DNA of 14,910 nucleotides, taken from X23 sp050251575 (GTDB lineage: Bacteria; Bacillota; Clostridia; SK-Y3). Below are positions 5,988 through 14,101 of this stretch, one piece after another. The stretch is from positions 1-14,910 of the forward strand of contig JBFWMP010000058.1 in the NCBI GenBank assembly GCA_050251575.1, given 5' to 3'. Each line of letters opens with the position of its first letter. The first letter of the stretch is position 1. The translations under genes were made by a program, and so were the position numbers. Under the pieces are notes generated by a model that was given only the letters and a program-made list of their open reading frames with translations, was not told the origin of the DNA and ran no database searches.

Positions 5988-7952
5988 ATGGAATTTGGCA
6001 AAGGTAATTGGAAAACGTATGAGCAGGGGATACAGAAAGAATGGCTTTTGACAAACGGCATTGGTGGTTTTTCCTCATCAAGCGTGATTGGCGCAAATAC
6101 GAGAAGATATCATGGCCTTTTGGTTGCTTCTCTTAAGGCTCCTGTTCAAAGACACCTTATTTTATCAGAATTAGATGAGAGCATCGTCATTGAGGATAAA
6201 GAATATCATCTTTATACAAACAAGACTCCTGACTATCTTAGTAAAGGATATTTATATCTTCAAAGGTTTATTATGAATCCAATACCTACCTTTATTTATA
6301 ATATACAAGATATTTTTATTGATAAAAAAGTATGTATGGTTTATGGGAAAAATGAAGTTGTGATTTTATATCGGGTCTATTCTGCCAATAGAAAATGCAA
6401 GCTGAGAATAGCACCATTGGTGAATTTTCGAGATTATCATTTTAATTCCACCAGCAAGAGCCTTCATTTTGAACAACAAGACCAGCAGGAAGGGGTGGTC
6501 TTAACGCCCTCTTGTGCAGATGTTGATATTTTTATTCATTCTAATGAGGGTAAGTTTATAAAAAGACAAGGATTGTATTATTATAATATGGATTATACAA
6601 TAGAAAGGGAAAGGGGTTTGTATCCGTTAGAAGACCATTATATTCCCGGTCTATTTGAAATTGATATTGAGCCGGGGATAGAAAAATATATTACGCTGAC
6701 AGCAGGAGTCGGAGAACCTAAGAAGCTTGAAGGACGTCAGGTCATTGAGATGGAAAAAGAGCGGATTCATTCATTAATCAAAACAGCGGGATACGAAGAT
6801 GACTTTATGAATACGCTTGTAAAAGCTTCAGATCATTTTATCGTTGATAGAAAATCTACCGGTTCTAAAACCATTATTGCCGGATATCCTTGGTTTACCG
6901 ACTGGGGAAGGGATTCGATGATTGCTTTACCTGGTTTGACATTAGTGACGAAGAGGTTTGAAGATGCCAAAAATATCTTATATACTTTTTCAAAACATAT
7001 AAAATATGGTTTGATTCCGAATGTATTTCCTGATGAAGGAGAAGAACCTTCATATAATACGGTTGATGCTGCTTTGTGGTTTTTTAATGCGGTATACAAG
7101 TATTTGCAATATTCGGGAGATTATGATTTTGTAAAAGAACATATTTATGGTAAATTAAAAGAGATTATTAATGCTTATATGCACGGTACTATTCATCATA
7201 TTGGGATGGATGATGATGGACTAATATTCGCCGGAAATATGAATACTCAGCTAACATGGATGGATGCGAAGGTTGGGGAGTGGATCGTAACGCCAAGACA
7301 TGGAAAGGCGGTAGAAATCAATGCATTATGGTATAATGCACTAAATATTATGGCATATATTTCAGAAAAATATGACGATGGGGAACAGTACCTTAAAATT
7401 GCATCGCGAACAAAAGAGTCTTTTGAAAAAGAATTTTGGAATGAAGAAAAGTCGTGTTTGTTTGATACTGTGAATCAGGATATAAAGGATGATAAGATAA
7501 GGCCTAATCAGATTCTTGCAGTGAGTCTGCCCTTTCCCGTATTGAAAGGAGATAAAGCGCGATCAGTCGTGAAAACGGTATATCAGCAGCTGTATGCCAC
7601 TTATGGATTAAGAAGCTTGTCAGCATCCGAACGTGAATATAGGGGTGTTTATGCAGGAGATTCTTTTGCACGGGATGGTGCATATCATCAAGGGACAGTG
7701 TGGAGTTGGTTGATAGGGCCTTTTGTGACTGCGTATAGAAAGGTTTATGGTGATTCTGATGAGAGCACATCAATGTGCTTGCGATTTATTAAACCATTTC
7801 AAGATCATCTTGGAGATGCTTGTATAGGTTCTGTTTCAGAAATATTTGATGGAGATGCACCAGACATTCCAAGAGGCTGTTTTGCGCAGGCATGGGGGGT
7901 AGCAGAGATTTTACGTGTTTATGCAGAAGATATTTTAAGAATTGACAATTAA
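5988..7952 (+). CDS. Glycogen debranching enzyme (amylo-1,6-glucosidase, GH133-like)
   Basis: Probably releases glucose from alpha-1,6 branch points of glycogen or limit dextrins. ATG 5988 is preferred because TGGAGG at 5977-5982 sits five bases before it; a GTG at 5976 would make the ribosome binding site coding. In 654 residues, the N-terminal beta domain (about 1-250) carries TNGIGGFSSSS and NTRRYHGLLVAS, both typical of debranching enzymes. The catalytic (alpha/alpha)6 domain (about 265-650) has GYPWFTDWGRDSMIALPG (299-316), LTWMDAK (422-428), ARDGAYHQGTVWSWLIGPF (561-579) and the acidic stretch EIFDGDAPD. There is no signal peptide, so the substrate is intracellular. It is unusual in this place: the gene sits between rapZ and whiA with gaps of 12 and 41 bases, within one apparent operon. 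Confidence 0.87.
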   Translation: MEFGKGNWKTYEQGIQKEWLLTNGIGGFSSSSVIGANTRRYHGLLVASLKAPVQRHLILSELDESIVIEDKEYHLYTNKTPDYLSKGYLYLQRFIMNPIPTFIYNIQDIFIDKKVCMVYGKNEVVILYRVYSANRKCKLRIAPLVNFRDYHFNSTSKSLHFEQQDQQEGVVLTPSCADVDIFIHSNEGKFIKRQGLYYYNMDYTIERERGLYPLEDHYIPGLFEIDIEPGIEKYITLTAGVGEPKKLEGRQVIEMEKERIHSLIKTAGYEDDFMNTLVKASDHFIVDRKSTGSKTIIAGYPWFTDWGRDSMIALPGLTLVTKRFEDAKNILYTFSKHIKYGLIPNVFPDEGEEPSYNTVDAALWFFNAVYKYLQYSGDYDFVKEHIYGKLKEIINAYMHGTIHHIGMDDDGLIFAGNMNTQLTWMDAKVGEWIVTPRHGKAVEINALWYNALNIMAYISEKYDDGEQYLKIASRTKESFEKEFWNEEKSCLFDTVNQDIKDDKIRPNQILAVSLPFPVLKGDKARSVVKTVYQQLYATYGLRSLSASEREYRGVYAGDSFARDGAYHQGTVWSWLIGPFVTAYRKVYGDSDESTSMCLRFIKPFQDHLGDACIGSVSEIFDGDAPDIPRGCFAQAWGVAEILRVYAEDILRIDN

Positions 7953-7978
7953 CTCTGAGCTCCAAGCTCCGAGCTAAG
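7951..7978 (+). repeat. Degenerate heptamer repeat (AGCTCCN, four units)
   Basis: Directly after the stop codon of the debranching enzyme the sequence reads AACTCTG, AGCTCCA, AGCTCCG, AGCTAAG: four 7-base units of one theme. The consensus AGCTCCN is the reverse complement of the unit in the long array at 10267-10371 (CTAGGAG, read in another phase as AGCTCCT on the other strand). It lies between two genes and just before the whiA ribosome binding site. Confidence 0.55.
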
Positions 7979-7993
7979 TACGGGGGTGTTTTA

Positions 7994-8947
7994 ATGTCTT
8001 TCTCATCTAAAATGAAAAGTGAATTATGTAGATTGCCGAATGAAAAAGAGTGCTGTAATAAGGCAGAACTTGCCGGTGTTATTTGTTTTTCCGGCGCCCT
8101 TAAGGGTACAATTTCAGACCCCAGTTTTAAGATTAATACTGAAAATGCTTCGGTAGCAAGACGTGTTTTCAGATTGATTAAATGGAATTTTGGAGTTCTG
8201 ACGACTTTAAATATTAAAGGTTACAAAACAGGTAGAAATACTAATAGTTATAATTTGTATATCAGAGGTCAAGAAAATCTTAATAATATGTTCAAAGGTT
8301 TGGGGTTAATAAAAGATGATGAGGCTTTTAAAAACTTGCTAAATTATAGGATTAGCGATGAATTAACAATACAAGACTGTTGCAAAAGAGCTTTCATTCG
8401 TGGAGCATTTTTAGCGGGGGGTTCTGTGATAGATCCTGATAAAACATATCACCTTGAAATTGTAACAAATCATTATCTGTTAAGCAAGGATTTTTGCAGA
8501 TTACTTGAATGTTTTGGACTAAGTGCTAAGATTGTTTTAAGAAAATCGAATTATGTTATTTATTTCAAGGGAAGCGAAAATATTGTAGATTTTTTAAATA
8601 TTATCGGTGCGCATAAGTCTTTGATGGAATTAGAAAATATTCGGATTATCAAAGAGATGCGCAATAATGTAAATCGTGTAATAAACTGTGAAACGGCAAA
8701 TATGGAGAAGACTATCAATGCCTCATTAAAGCAGATACAAGGTATTGAGTTGATAAAAAATACCCTGGGTTTAGATGGGCTGCCGGACAATCTAAAGGAA
8801 ATAGCAAGGATACGCTTAGAAGCTAAGGAAGCAACGTTGAAGGAGCTAGGAGAGATGTTGCATCCTCCTGTAGGAAAATCTGGAGTAAATCACAGATTAA
8901 GAAAGCTTCAAAAGATTGCTGATAGCTTAGAGAATAGAAAGACCTGA
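7994..8947 (+). CDS. whiA: WhiA-family DNA-binding protein
   Basis: Conserved Gram-positive protein linked to cell division and chromosome segregation (Bacillus) and sporulation septation (Streptomyces). ATG 7994 follows GGGGGTG (7982-7988). In 317 residues, the N-terminal WhiA domain is about 1-95, the homing-endonuclease-like LAGLIDADG fold includes FIRGAFLAGGSVIDP (134-148), and the C-terminal helix-turn-helix region runs from about 230 (NCETANMEKTINAS, 231-244) to ELGEMLHPPVGKSGVNHRL (284-302). The endonuclease-type residues are degenerate, as in all WhiA proteins, so it should bind but not cut DNA. It closes the murB-rapZ-debranching enzyme group. No HPr or Crh gene follows, unlike in many relatives. 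Confidence 0.95.
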   Translation: MSFSSKMKSELCRLPNEKECCNKAELAGVICFSGALKGTISDPSFKINTENASVARRVFRLIKWNFGVLTTLNIKGYKTGRNTNSYNLYIRGQENLNNMFKGLGLIKDDEAFKNLLNYRISDELTIQDCCKRAFIRGAFLAGGSVIDPDKTYHLEIVTNHYLLSKDFCRLLECFGLSAKIVLRKSNYVIYFKGSENIVDFLNIIGAHKSLMELENIRIIKEMRNNVNRVINCETANMEKTINASLKQIQGIELIKNTLGLDGLPDNLKEIARIRLEAKEATLKELGEMLHPPVGKSGVNHRLRKLQKIADSLENRKT

Positions 8948-9062
8948 TTGTTGCATAAGGCGCTGAAACATGAAGAGCACTACATAGCATGCATGGACCC
9001 AATAGGTCTTGGGTACTATTATTATATAATTATAAAGAAAATGAAGGATTTTTCATTATTCC

Positions 9063-9069
9063 TGTCGAA
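9063..9069 (+). promoter_or_regulatory. Possible Spo0A box
   Basis: TGTCGAA is an exact match to the 0A-box core TGNCGAA and lies in the intergenic region 121 bases before the HD-GYP gene. A seven-base match arises often by chance, so this is only a candidate. A weak -10-like TAGAAT (9083-9088) is nearby. Confidence 0.2.
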
Positions 9070-9087
9070 AGATATGATATGGTAGAA

Positions 9088-9136
9088 TAATGCAGAATGA
9101 AATATAATGCTATATTGCAATTCTGCATTAATTTTT
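9088..9136. terminator. Long hairpin after whiA, possible terminator
   Basis: TAATGCAGAAT (9088-9098) pairs perfectly with ATTCTGCATTA (9120-9130), and inside AATATA (9101-9106) pairs with TATATT (9111-9116) around ATGC, with a small internal loop. It is followed by ATTTTT. The stem is long, but the T-run is only five and AT-rich, so termination strength is uncertain. It may instead be a small palindromic repeat. The rest of 8948-9189 shows no gene. Confidence 0.5.
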
Positions 9137-9189
9137 ACTAATAATAAAGTCTATTTAGATTATTTTTTATATATTTTTGGGGGAAGCCA

Positions 9190-10254
9190 ATGAGAAGAAT
9201 ATCTATCGACAGTATCCAAAACGGAGCGAAACTGGCAAGGTCAATATATACGGAAGATGGACAAGTACTTTTGAGCGCAGGTGTCCAACTCAAACAAAAC
9301 TATATTGACAGGTTAAAGCAATGTAACATTTTTGACATTTACATAGATGATGAGCTTTCAAAGGATATTGAAATTAAAGATATCATCAATGACAGGACTA
9401 GGTTGGAAGCAAAAGCTTTAATCAGAAATATTATGGAGGACTGTAAGCATTCATCCTATTTCGCTTCTGATAAAGTGAAAAGTATGGTAAATCAGATTGT
9501 TGATGAGTTATTATATAGCGATGAGATTTTAGTGAATCTTAGTGATTTGAAAACTGCAGACGATTATACTTTTGCACATTCTGTAAATGTATGTGTCCTC
9601 TCAATTATTACAGGTATCAAGTTGGGACTTAACCAATTAAGACTTAGAGATTTAGGAGTAGGTGCGCTGCTTCATGATATTGGGAAAATCGTTATTCCTG
9701 AGGAAATATTAAAAAAACCGGCGCAATTAGATGCAGAAGAGTTTGAGATGATTAAAAAGCATACAACGTTAGGATATGAGCTTATTAAGAATAATCCTAA
9801 TATTAGCGCGTCTTCAGCTTATATTGTTCTTGCACATCATGAAAGGTTTGACGGAAGCGGGTATCCCCTAAGTATTTGTGGTGAGAATATACATTTATTT
9901 GCTAGAATAGTGGCAATCGCAGATGTATATGATGCCTTAACATCTGATAGAGTATACAAAGATAAAATAAAGGTCCATGAAGCAATAGAATATATTATCG
10001 CACTTAGTGAACGCCATTTTGACAAATCTATCGTGCAGTGTTTTATTGAGAATATTGCTGTTTATCCAATCGGTACAGGTATATTGCTCAGTACAGGAGA
10101 AAAGGGTATTATTATTAAGCTAAACAAAGGATTTCCCACAAGACCGGTTATACGTATAGTTTATGATGCCAATGGTACAAAAAAAGAGGTATTCCCTGAT
10201 ATTGATTTAATCAAAGAATTGAACGTTAAGATTGTGGATACCTGTGAGATATAG
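9190..10254 (+). CDS. HD-GYP domain protein, probable c-di-GMP phosphodiesterase
   Basis: Likely hydrolyses cyclic di-GMP (or a related dinucleotide), lowering this second messenger. ATG 9190 follows GGGGGAAG (9179-9186). In 354 residues, the N-terminal part (1-115) is a DUF3391-like region typical of such proteins with no recognised input domain. The HD-GYP domain (about 120-285) shows His130, LLHDIGK (160-166, His162-Asp163), KKPAQLDAEEFEMIKKH, the signature HHERFDGSGYP (216-226) and AIADVYDAL (242-250), all intact. A beta-rich tail (about 290-354) follows. There is no membrane segment or receiver domain, so it is cytosolic and its signal is unknown. It appears to be transcribed alone: a hairpin lies before it and a terminator after, with a 15-copy tandem repeat in its 3' untranslated region. 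Confidence 0.9.
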   Translation: MRRISIDSIQNGAKLARSIYTEDGQVLLSAGVQLKQNYIDRLKQCNIFDIYIDDELSKDIEIKDIINDRTRLEAKALIRNIMEDCKHSSYFASDKVKSMVNQIVDELLYSDEILVNLSDLKTADDYTFAHSVNVCVLSIITGIKLGLNQLRLRDLGVGALLHDIGKIVIPEEILKKPAQLDAEEFEMIKKHTTLGYELIKNNPNISASSAYIVLAHHERFDGSGYPLSICGENIHLFARIVAIADVYDALTSDRVYKDKIKVHEAIEYIIALSERHFDKSIVQCFIENIAVYPIGTGILLSTGEKGIIIKLNKGFPTRPVIRIVYDANGTKKEVFPDIDLIKELNVKIVDTCEI

Positions 10255-10266
10255 GATAATGATTAG

Positions 10267-10371
10267 CTAGGAGCTAGGAGCTAGGAGCTAGGAGCTAGGA
10301 GCTAGGAGCTAGGAGCTAGGAGCTAGGAGCTAGGAGCTAGGAGCTAGGAGCTAGGAGCTAGGAGCTAGGAG
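10267..10371 (+). repeat. Perfect tandem repeat (CTAGGAG)15
   Basis: Fifteen exact copies of the 7-base unit CTAGGAG run from 10267 to 10371, starting 12 bases after the HD-GYP stop codon; flanking TAG (10264-10266) and C10372 are partial units. Absence of any mismatch suggests recent expansion or ongoing slippage. Each unit carries UAG and GAG triplets and an AGGAG Shine-Dalgarno core in RNA. The final unit supplies the first bases of the following terminator stem. No gene overlaps it. Confidence 0.99.
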
Positions 10372-10399
10372 CACCATCTTATAAGGAGGGTGCTTTTTT
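10369..10399 (+). terminator. Intrinsic terminator after the HD-GYP gene
   Basis: AGCACC (10370-10375) pairs with GGTGCT (10389-10394), with further weak pairing inside, and six T follow (10394-10399). The left arm begins inside the last unit of the tandem array, so the array is transcribed in the 3' untranslated region before termination. Confidence 0.85.
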
Positions 10400-10409
10400 A
10401 TTATATAAT

Positions 10410-10437
10410 TTGCACTTTTCAAGAAGTATATTATAAT
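10410..10437 (+). promoter_or_regulatory. Probable promoter of dnaE
   Basis: TTGCAC (10410-10415) is followed after 16 bases by TATAAT (10432-10437), just past the terminator and 77 bases before the dnaE start. The -35 box matches only in its TTG, so confidence rests on the -10 box and position. Confidence 0.45.
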
Positions 10438-10513
10438 AGTAGTAGAGTTATTACTATATAACACAATAAAGATTGTGCATCTTTAATGCATTTAATATAG
10501 GAAGGCGATTAAT

Positions 10514-13500
10514 ATGAGAGCTTTTACACATTTACACGTTCATACACAATATAGCTTATTAGATGGTGCATCTCGGATTAAAGATTTGATAAAGCGGGTG
10601 AAAGACCTTGGAATGCACAGTATTGCGATTACAGATCATGGTGTAATGTATGGAGTTGTCGAATTTTATAAGGAAGCAAAAAAGAATGGAATTAAACCTA
10701 TTATTGGGTGTGAAGTATATACAGCTGCAAGAAGCAGGCATGATAAGGTCAGTGAGTTTGATAGCAATCAAGGGCATCTGGTACTTTTAGCTAAGGATAT
10801 GACAGGATATAGTAATCTTATGAAAATTGTATCATCAGCCTTTACTGAAGGTTTTTACTATAAGCCAAGAATAGATTTTGAGATATTGGAAGAATATCAT
10901 GAAGGTATTATAGCACTCAGTGCTTGTCTTGCGGGAGATATTCCACAGGCATTAATTAAAGGCAGTTATGAGAAGGCGAAGCAGCTTGCTGAGAAATATG
11001 CCTCTGCTTTTGGCAGAGAAGATTTTTATCTTGAATTGCAAGATCATGGACTTGAAGAGCAGCGTAAGGTGAACCAGCAGCTTATCAGGCTTTCAAAGGA
11101 TACAGGCATTGGGCTTGTTGCAACCAACGACATTCATTATGTTAAAAAGGAAGATGCAAAAAATCAAGATGTTTTGATATGTATTCAGACAGGAAAAACC
11201 GTTGATGATGATAAGAGACTTAAATTTGAGAGTTCTGAATTTTATTTAAAAACTGCAGAAGAAATGGCGCAGTTATTTTCTAATGCGCCGGAGGCTTTGG
11301 AAAATACTGAAACAATTGCTGAACGATGTAATGTAGAGTTTGAATTTGGGAATCTGCATTTGCCTTCATTTCAGGTACCGGAAGGCTATAGTGCATATGA
11401 ATATTTAGAAATGTTATGTAAGGAAGGTTTGCATAATAAGTATAAAGATATAAATACTGAGGCTGAGGATAAGTTGGAGTATGAATTGAACGTAATACGC
11501 AACATGGGATATGTTGATTATTTTCTAATTGTATGGGATTTTATCAAGTATGCCAGGGATCATGATATCATGGTTGGTCCGGGAAGAGGTTCTGCAGCAG
11601 GGAGCCTAGTAGCATATTGTTTAGGGATAACTAATATTGATCCAATAAGATACAACTTGTTATTTGAAAGATTTTTAAATCCTGAAAGAATCAGTATGCC
11701 TGATATAGACATTGACTTTTGTTATGAGCGAAGGCAGGAAGTAATAGATTATGTAATCAGCAAATACGGAAAGGATAGGGTAGCACAAATTATAACCTTC
11801 GGTACGATGGCTGCCAGGGCGGCAATTCGAGATGTAGGACGAGCCTTGAATGTTCCTTATGCAGATGTAGATGCGATTGCAAAACAGATTCCATTTGAAA
11901 TAGGTATGACTATCGACAGGGCGCTTGAAGTAAATAGCGATTTTAAAAAACTCTATGATTCGGATGGACAAGTACGGCAGTTAATTGATACGGCAAAAGC
12001 TTTGGAAGGGCTGCCGAGACATGCTTCTACCCATGCAGCGGGAGTAGTGATTTCAAAAGAGCCGATTTCTACCTATGTTCCGCTGCAAAAGAATGACGAT
12101 ATTGTCACGACCCAGTTCCCAATGGGAACCCTTGAAGAACTGGGTCTTTTGAAGATGGATTTTTTAGGGCTGAGAACCTTAACGGTTATAAGAGATGCAA
12201 TAAAGATGATTCGGCAGTCCAGGGGCATAGAAATTGACATTGATAAAATCAGCTTTGAAGAAAAACCGGTCTTTGATTTGTGGTGCCAAGGAGATACGGA
12301 AGGAGTATTTCAGTTTGAAAGTCCGGGAATGAAGCAGTTTATGAAAGAGTTTAAGCCGCAGTCGTTGGAAGATATCATTGCAGGAGTAGCTTTGTATCGC
12401 CCGGGACCGATGGACCAAATACCCCGTTACGTTAGAAATAAACACAACTCTGATCTAATCAGGTATAAACATCCATTATTAGAAGATATCTTAGACGTTA
12501 CTTACGGATGTATTGTTTACCAAGAGCAAGTAATGCAGATTGTCCGTGAATTAGGCGGATATTCCTTGGGCAGGGCTGACCTTGTAAGGAGAGCCATGTC
12601 TAAAAAGAAAACTGATGTAATGGAAAAAGAAAAGAATAACTTTATTTATGGAATTATTGATGAAGAGGGAAATGTTACTGTTCCCGGAGCGATTAGGAAT
12701 GGATTAGATGAACAGACTGCAAAGGAAATATTTGATGAAATGATGGACTTTGCAAAATATGCTTTTAACAAGTCTCATGCTGCGGCTTATGCAGTCATTG
12801 CATATCAGACTGCATGGCTGAAGTGCTATTATCCGACAGAGTTTATGGCTGCATTGCTTACCAGCGTACTGGACAATAGCTCGAAGGTATCTCAATATAT
12901 TCATGAATGCAAGAGATTAGGAATCCGGCTTCTACCGCCTGATGTTAACGAAAGCTGTGATACATTTATAGTCTCTGAAAACTCTATACGTTTTGGATTG
13001 GCGGCAGTAAAAAATGTAGGAAGAAATGTTACTATTGCAATAACAGAAGAAAGAAATCGTACGGGTATTTTTAAAAATTTCAGAGATTTTTGTGAAAGAA
13101 TGTGTGACAGAGATTTAAATAAGCGGCTTGTAGAAAGCCTGATTAAATGTGGTGCTTTTGATTGCTTTGGAGTATATCGTTCTCAATTGATATCGGTATA
13201 TGAGGGAGTATTGGATGGAATCGGACAGAGTCGCAAGAAAAACCTTGAGGGACAGATTTCCTTATTTGGTGATGAGGCTACTCAAGAAAATACTTTTTTA
13301 ATTGACGATGAGCTGCCGCGAATCAATGAATATCCTCAAAAGGCGCTGTTAGCAATGGAGAAAGAAACAATCGGGCTATATCTGTCAGGACATCCGCTGG
13401 ATCAATACCAATCTCAGTTGAGTCAGCTTGTCAGTGTTACTACGGCTGACCTTACCTTGTCAGAAGAGAGTACTGGAGAAGTTGGTGCAGGAGGTGAACT

Positions 13501-14008
13501 AAAACTTCTGCGGGATGGTATGAACGTTGCGGTAGGTGGAATGATTAGTTCTAAAAAGACGAAGACTACAAAAAGTAATCGTCTTATGGCTTTTGTAACA
13601 TTGGAAGATTCTTATGGAGCAATAGAAGTGATTATTTTTCCTAAAATTCTAGATAAATATTCCGGTTTTATTACAGAAGATAGTGTGGTAACAATAAAAG
13701 GAAGAATAAGTGTGCGTGAAGAAGAGCAGCCTAAGATATTATGTGAAGAAGTCATACCATTGAAAATAGATGAGGATTTAAAAAAATTATATATAAAGGT
13801 TGCTAAAGATACCAGCGATACAGTAGAACGGCTAACATCTGTTTTGCGGTTTTTCAATGGAAGTACTCCTGTATATGTGTATTTCGAAGAAGATAAAAAG
13901 CTTTCCTTGGCATCAAGAGATATGTGGGTAACACTCAATGATCATTTGTTAGATGAGCTGAAAAGTATCGTTGGGGATGAATGTATCAAAGTTGTTGATT
14001 GTGCTTGA
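10514..14008 (+). CDS. dnaE: DNA polymerase III alpha subunit, DnaE
   Basis: Family C DNA polymerase. ATG 10514 follows AGGAAGG (10499-10505). It has 1164 residues, the full DnaE1 length. The N-terminal PHP domain (1-about 275) keeps all metal ligands: His8, His10, Asp17, His42, Glu67, His88, Cys138, Asp206, His208. The palm carries the catalytic acids in PDIDIDF (396-402, Asp399 and Asp401) and Asp549 in KMDFLGL. GPGRGSAAGSLVAY (355-368) is the nucleotide-binding region. A helix-hairpin-helix region is near 805-880, the beta-clamp motif QISLF is at 914-918, and an OB fold lies at about 1002-1085. In Firmicutes DnaE usually works beside PolC; which one dominates here cannot be told. No terminator separates it from mtrB. 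Confidence 0.97.
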   Translation: MRAFTHLHVHTQYSLLDGASRIKDLIKRVKDLGMHSIAITDHGVMYGVVEFYKEAKKNGIKPIIGCEVYTAARSRHDKVSEFDSNQGHLVLLAKDMTGYSNLMKIVSSAFTEGFYYKPRIDFEILEEYHEGIIALSACLAGDIPQALIKGSYEKAKQLAEKYASAFGREDFYLELQDHGLEEQRKVNQQLIRLSKDTGIGLVATNDIHYVKKEDAKNQDVLICIQTGKTVDDDKRLKFESSEFYLKTAEEMAQLFSNAPEALENTETIAERCNVEFEFGNLHLPSFQVPEGYSAYEYLEMLCKEGLHNKYKDINTEAEDKLEYELNVIRNMGYVDYFLIVWDFIKYARDHDIMVGPGRGSAAGSLVAYCLGITNIDPIRYNLLFERFLNPERISMPDIDIDFCYERRQEVIDYVISKYGKDRVAQIITFGTMAARAAIRDVGRALNVPYADVDAIAKQIPFEIGMTIDRALEVNSDFKKLYDSDGQVRQLIDTAKALEGLPRHASTHAAGVVISKEPISTYVPLQKNDDIVTTQFPMGTLEELGLLKMDFLGLRTLTVIRDAIKMIRQSRGIEIDIDKISFEEKPVFDLWCQGDTEGVFQFESPGMKQFMKEFKPQSLEDIIAGVALYRPGPMDQIPRYVRNKHNSDLIRYKHPLLEDILDVTYGCIVYQEQVMQIVRELGGYSLGRADLVRRAMSKKKTDVMEKEKNNFIYGIIDEEGNVTVPGAIRNGLDEQTAKEIFDEMMDFAKYAFNKSHAAAYAVIAYQTAWLKCYYPTEFMAALLTSVLDNSSKVSQYIHECKRLGIRLLPPDVNESCDTFIVSENSIRFGLAAVKNVGRNVTIAITEERNRTGIFKNFRDFCERMCDRDLNKRLVESLIKCGAFDCFGVYRSQLISVYEGVLDGIGQSRKKNLEGQISLFGDEATQENTFLIDDELPRINEYPQKALLAMEKETIGLYLSGHPLDQYQSQLSQLVSVTTADLTLSEESTGEVGAGGELKLLRDGMNVAVGGMISSKKTKTTKSNRLMAFVTLEDSYGAIEVIIFPKILDKYSGFITEDSVVTIKGRISVREEEQPKILCEEVIPLKIDEDLKKLYIKVAKDTSDTVERLTSVLRFFNGSTPVYVYFEEDKKLSLASRDMWVTLNDHLLDELKSIVGDECIKVVDCA

Positions 14009-14053
14009 TGAAAAAGGGTGATAATAGGTAATATGAAATTATTGATAAATGTA

Positions 14054-14080
14054 TTGATTTTTAAACTAAAATAATATAAT
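14054..14080 (+). promoter_or_regulatory. Possible promoter of mtrB
   Basis: TTGATT (14054-14059) and TATAAT (14075-14080) are 15 bases apart; with the overlapping TAATAT (14077-14082) the spacing is 17. It lies in the 93-base gap after dnaE, 20 bases before the mtrB start. Since dnaE has no visible terminator, mtrB could be expressed from both transcripts. Confidence 0.45.
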
Positions 14081-14101
14081 ATTAGTGCGAGGTGTTTTTA
14101 T

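Noticed and set aside
8382..8440. Active LAGLIDADG homing endonuclease inside whiA
   Set aside because: This fold is a normal part of all WhiA proteins and lacks catalytic acids; it is not an intein or mobile intron.
8996..9014. Terminator directly after whiA (ACCCA/TGGGT)
   Set aside because: The stem is five pairs with an eight-base loop and no T-run follows.
10267..10371. CRISPR array
   Set aside because: The units are 7 bases and directly adjacent with no unique spacers, and no cas gene is near.
2182..13938. Many minus-strand open frames of 60-120 codons, for example 2182-2463, 3254-3616, 11675-11971 and 13612-13938
   Set aside because: All lie opposite well-supported genes, lack ribosome binding sites and recognisable motifs, and look like frame shadows.
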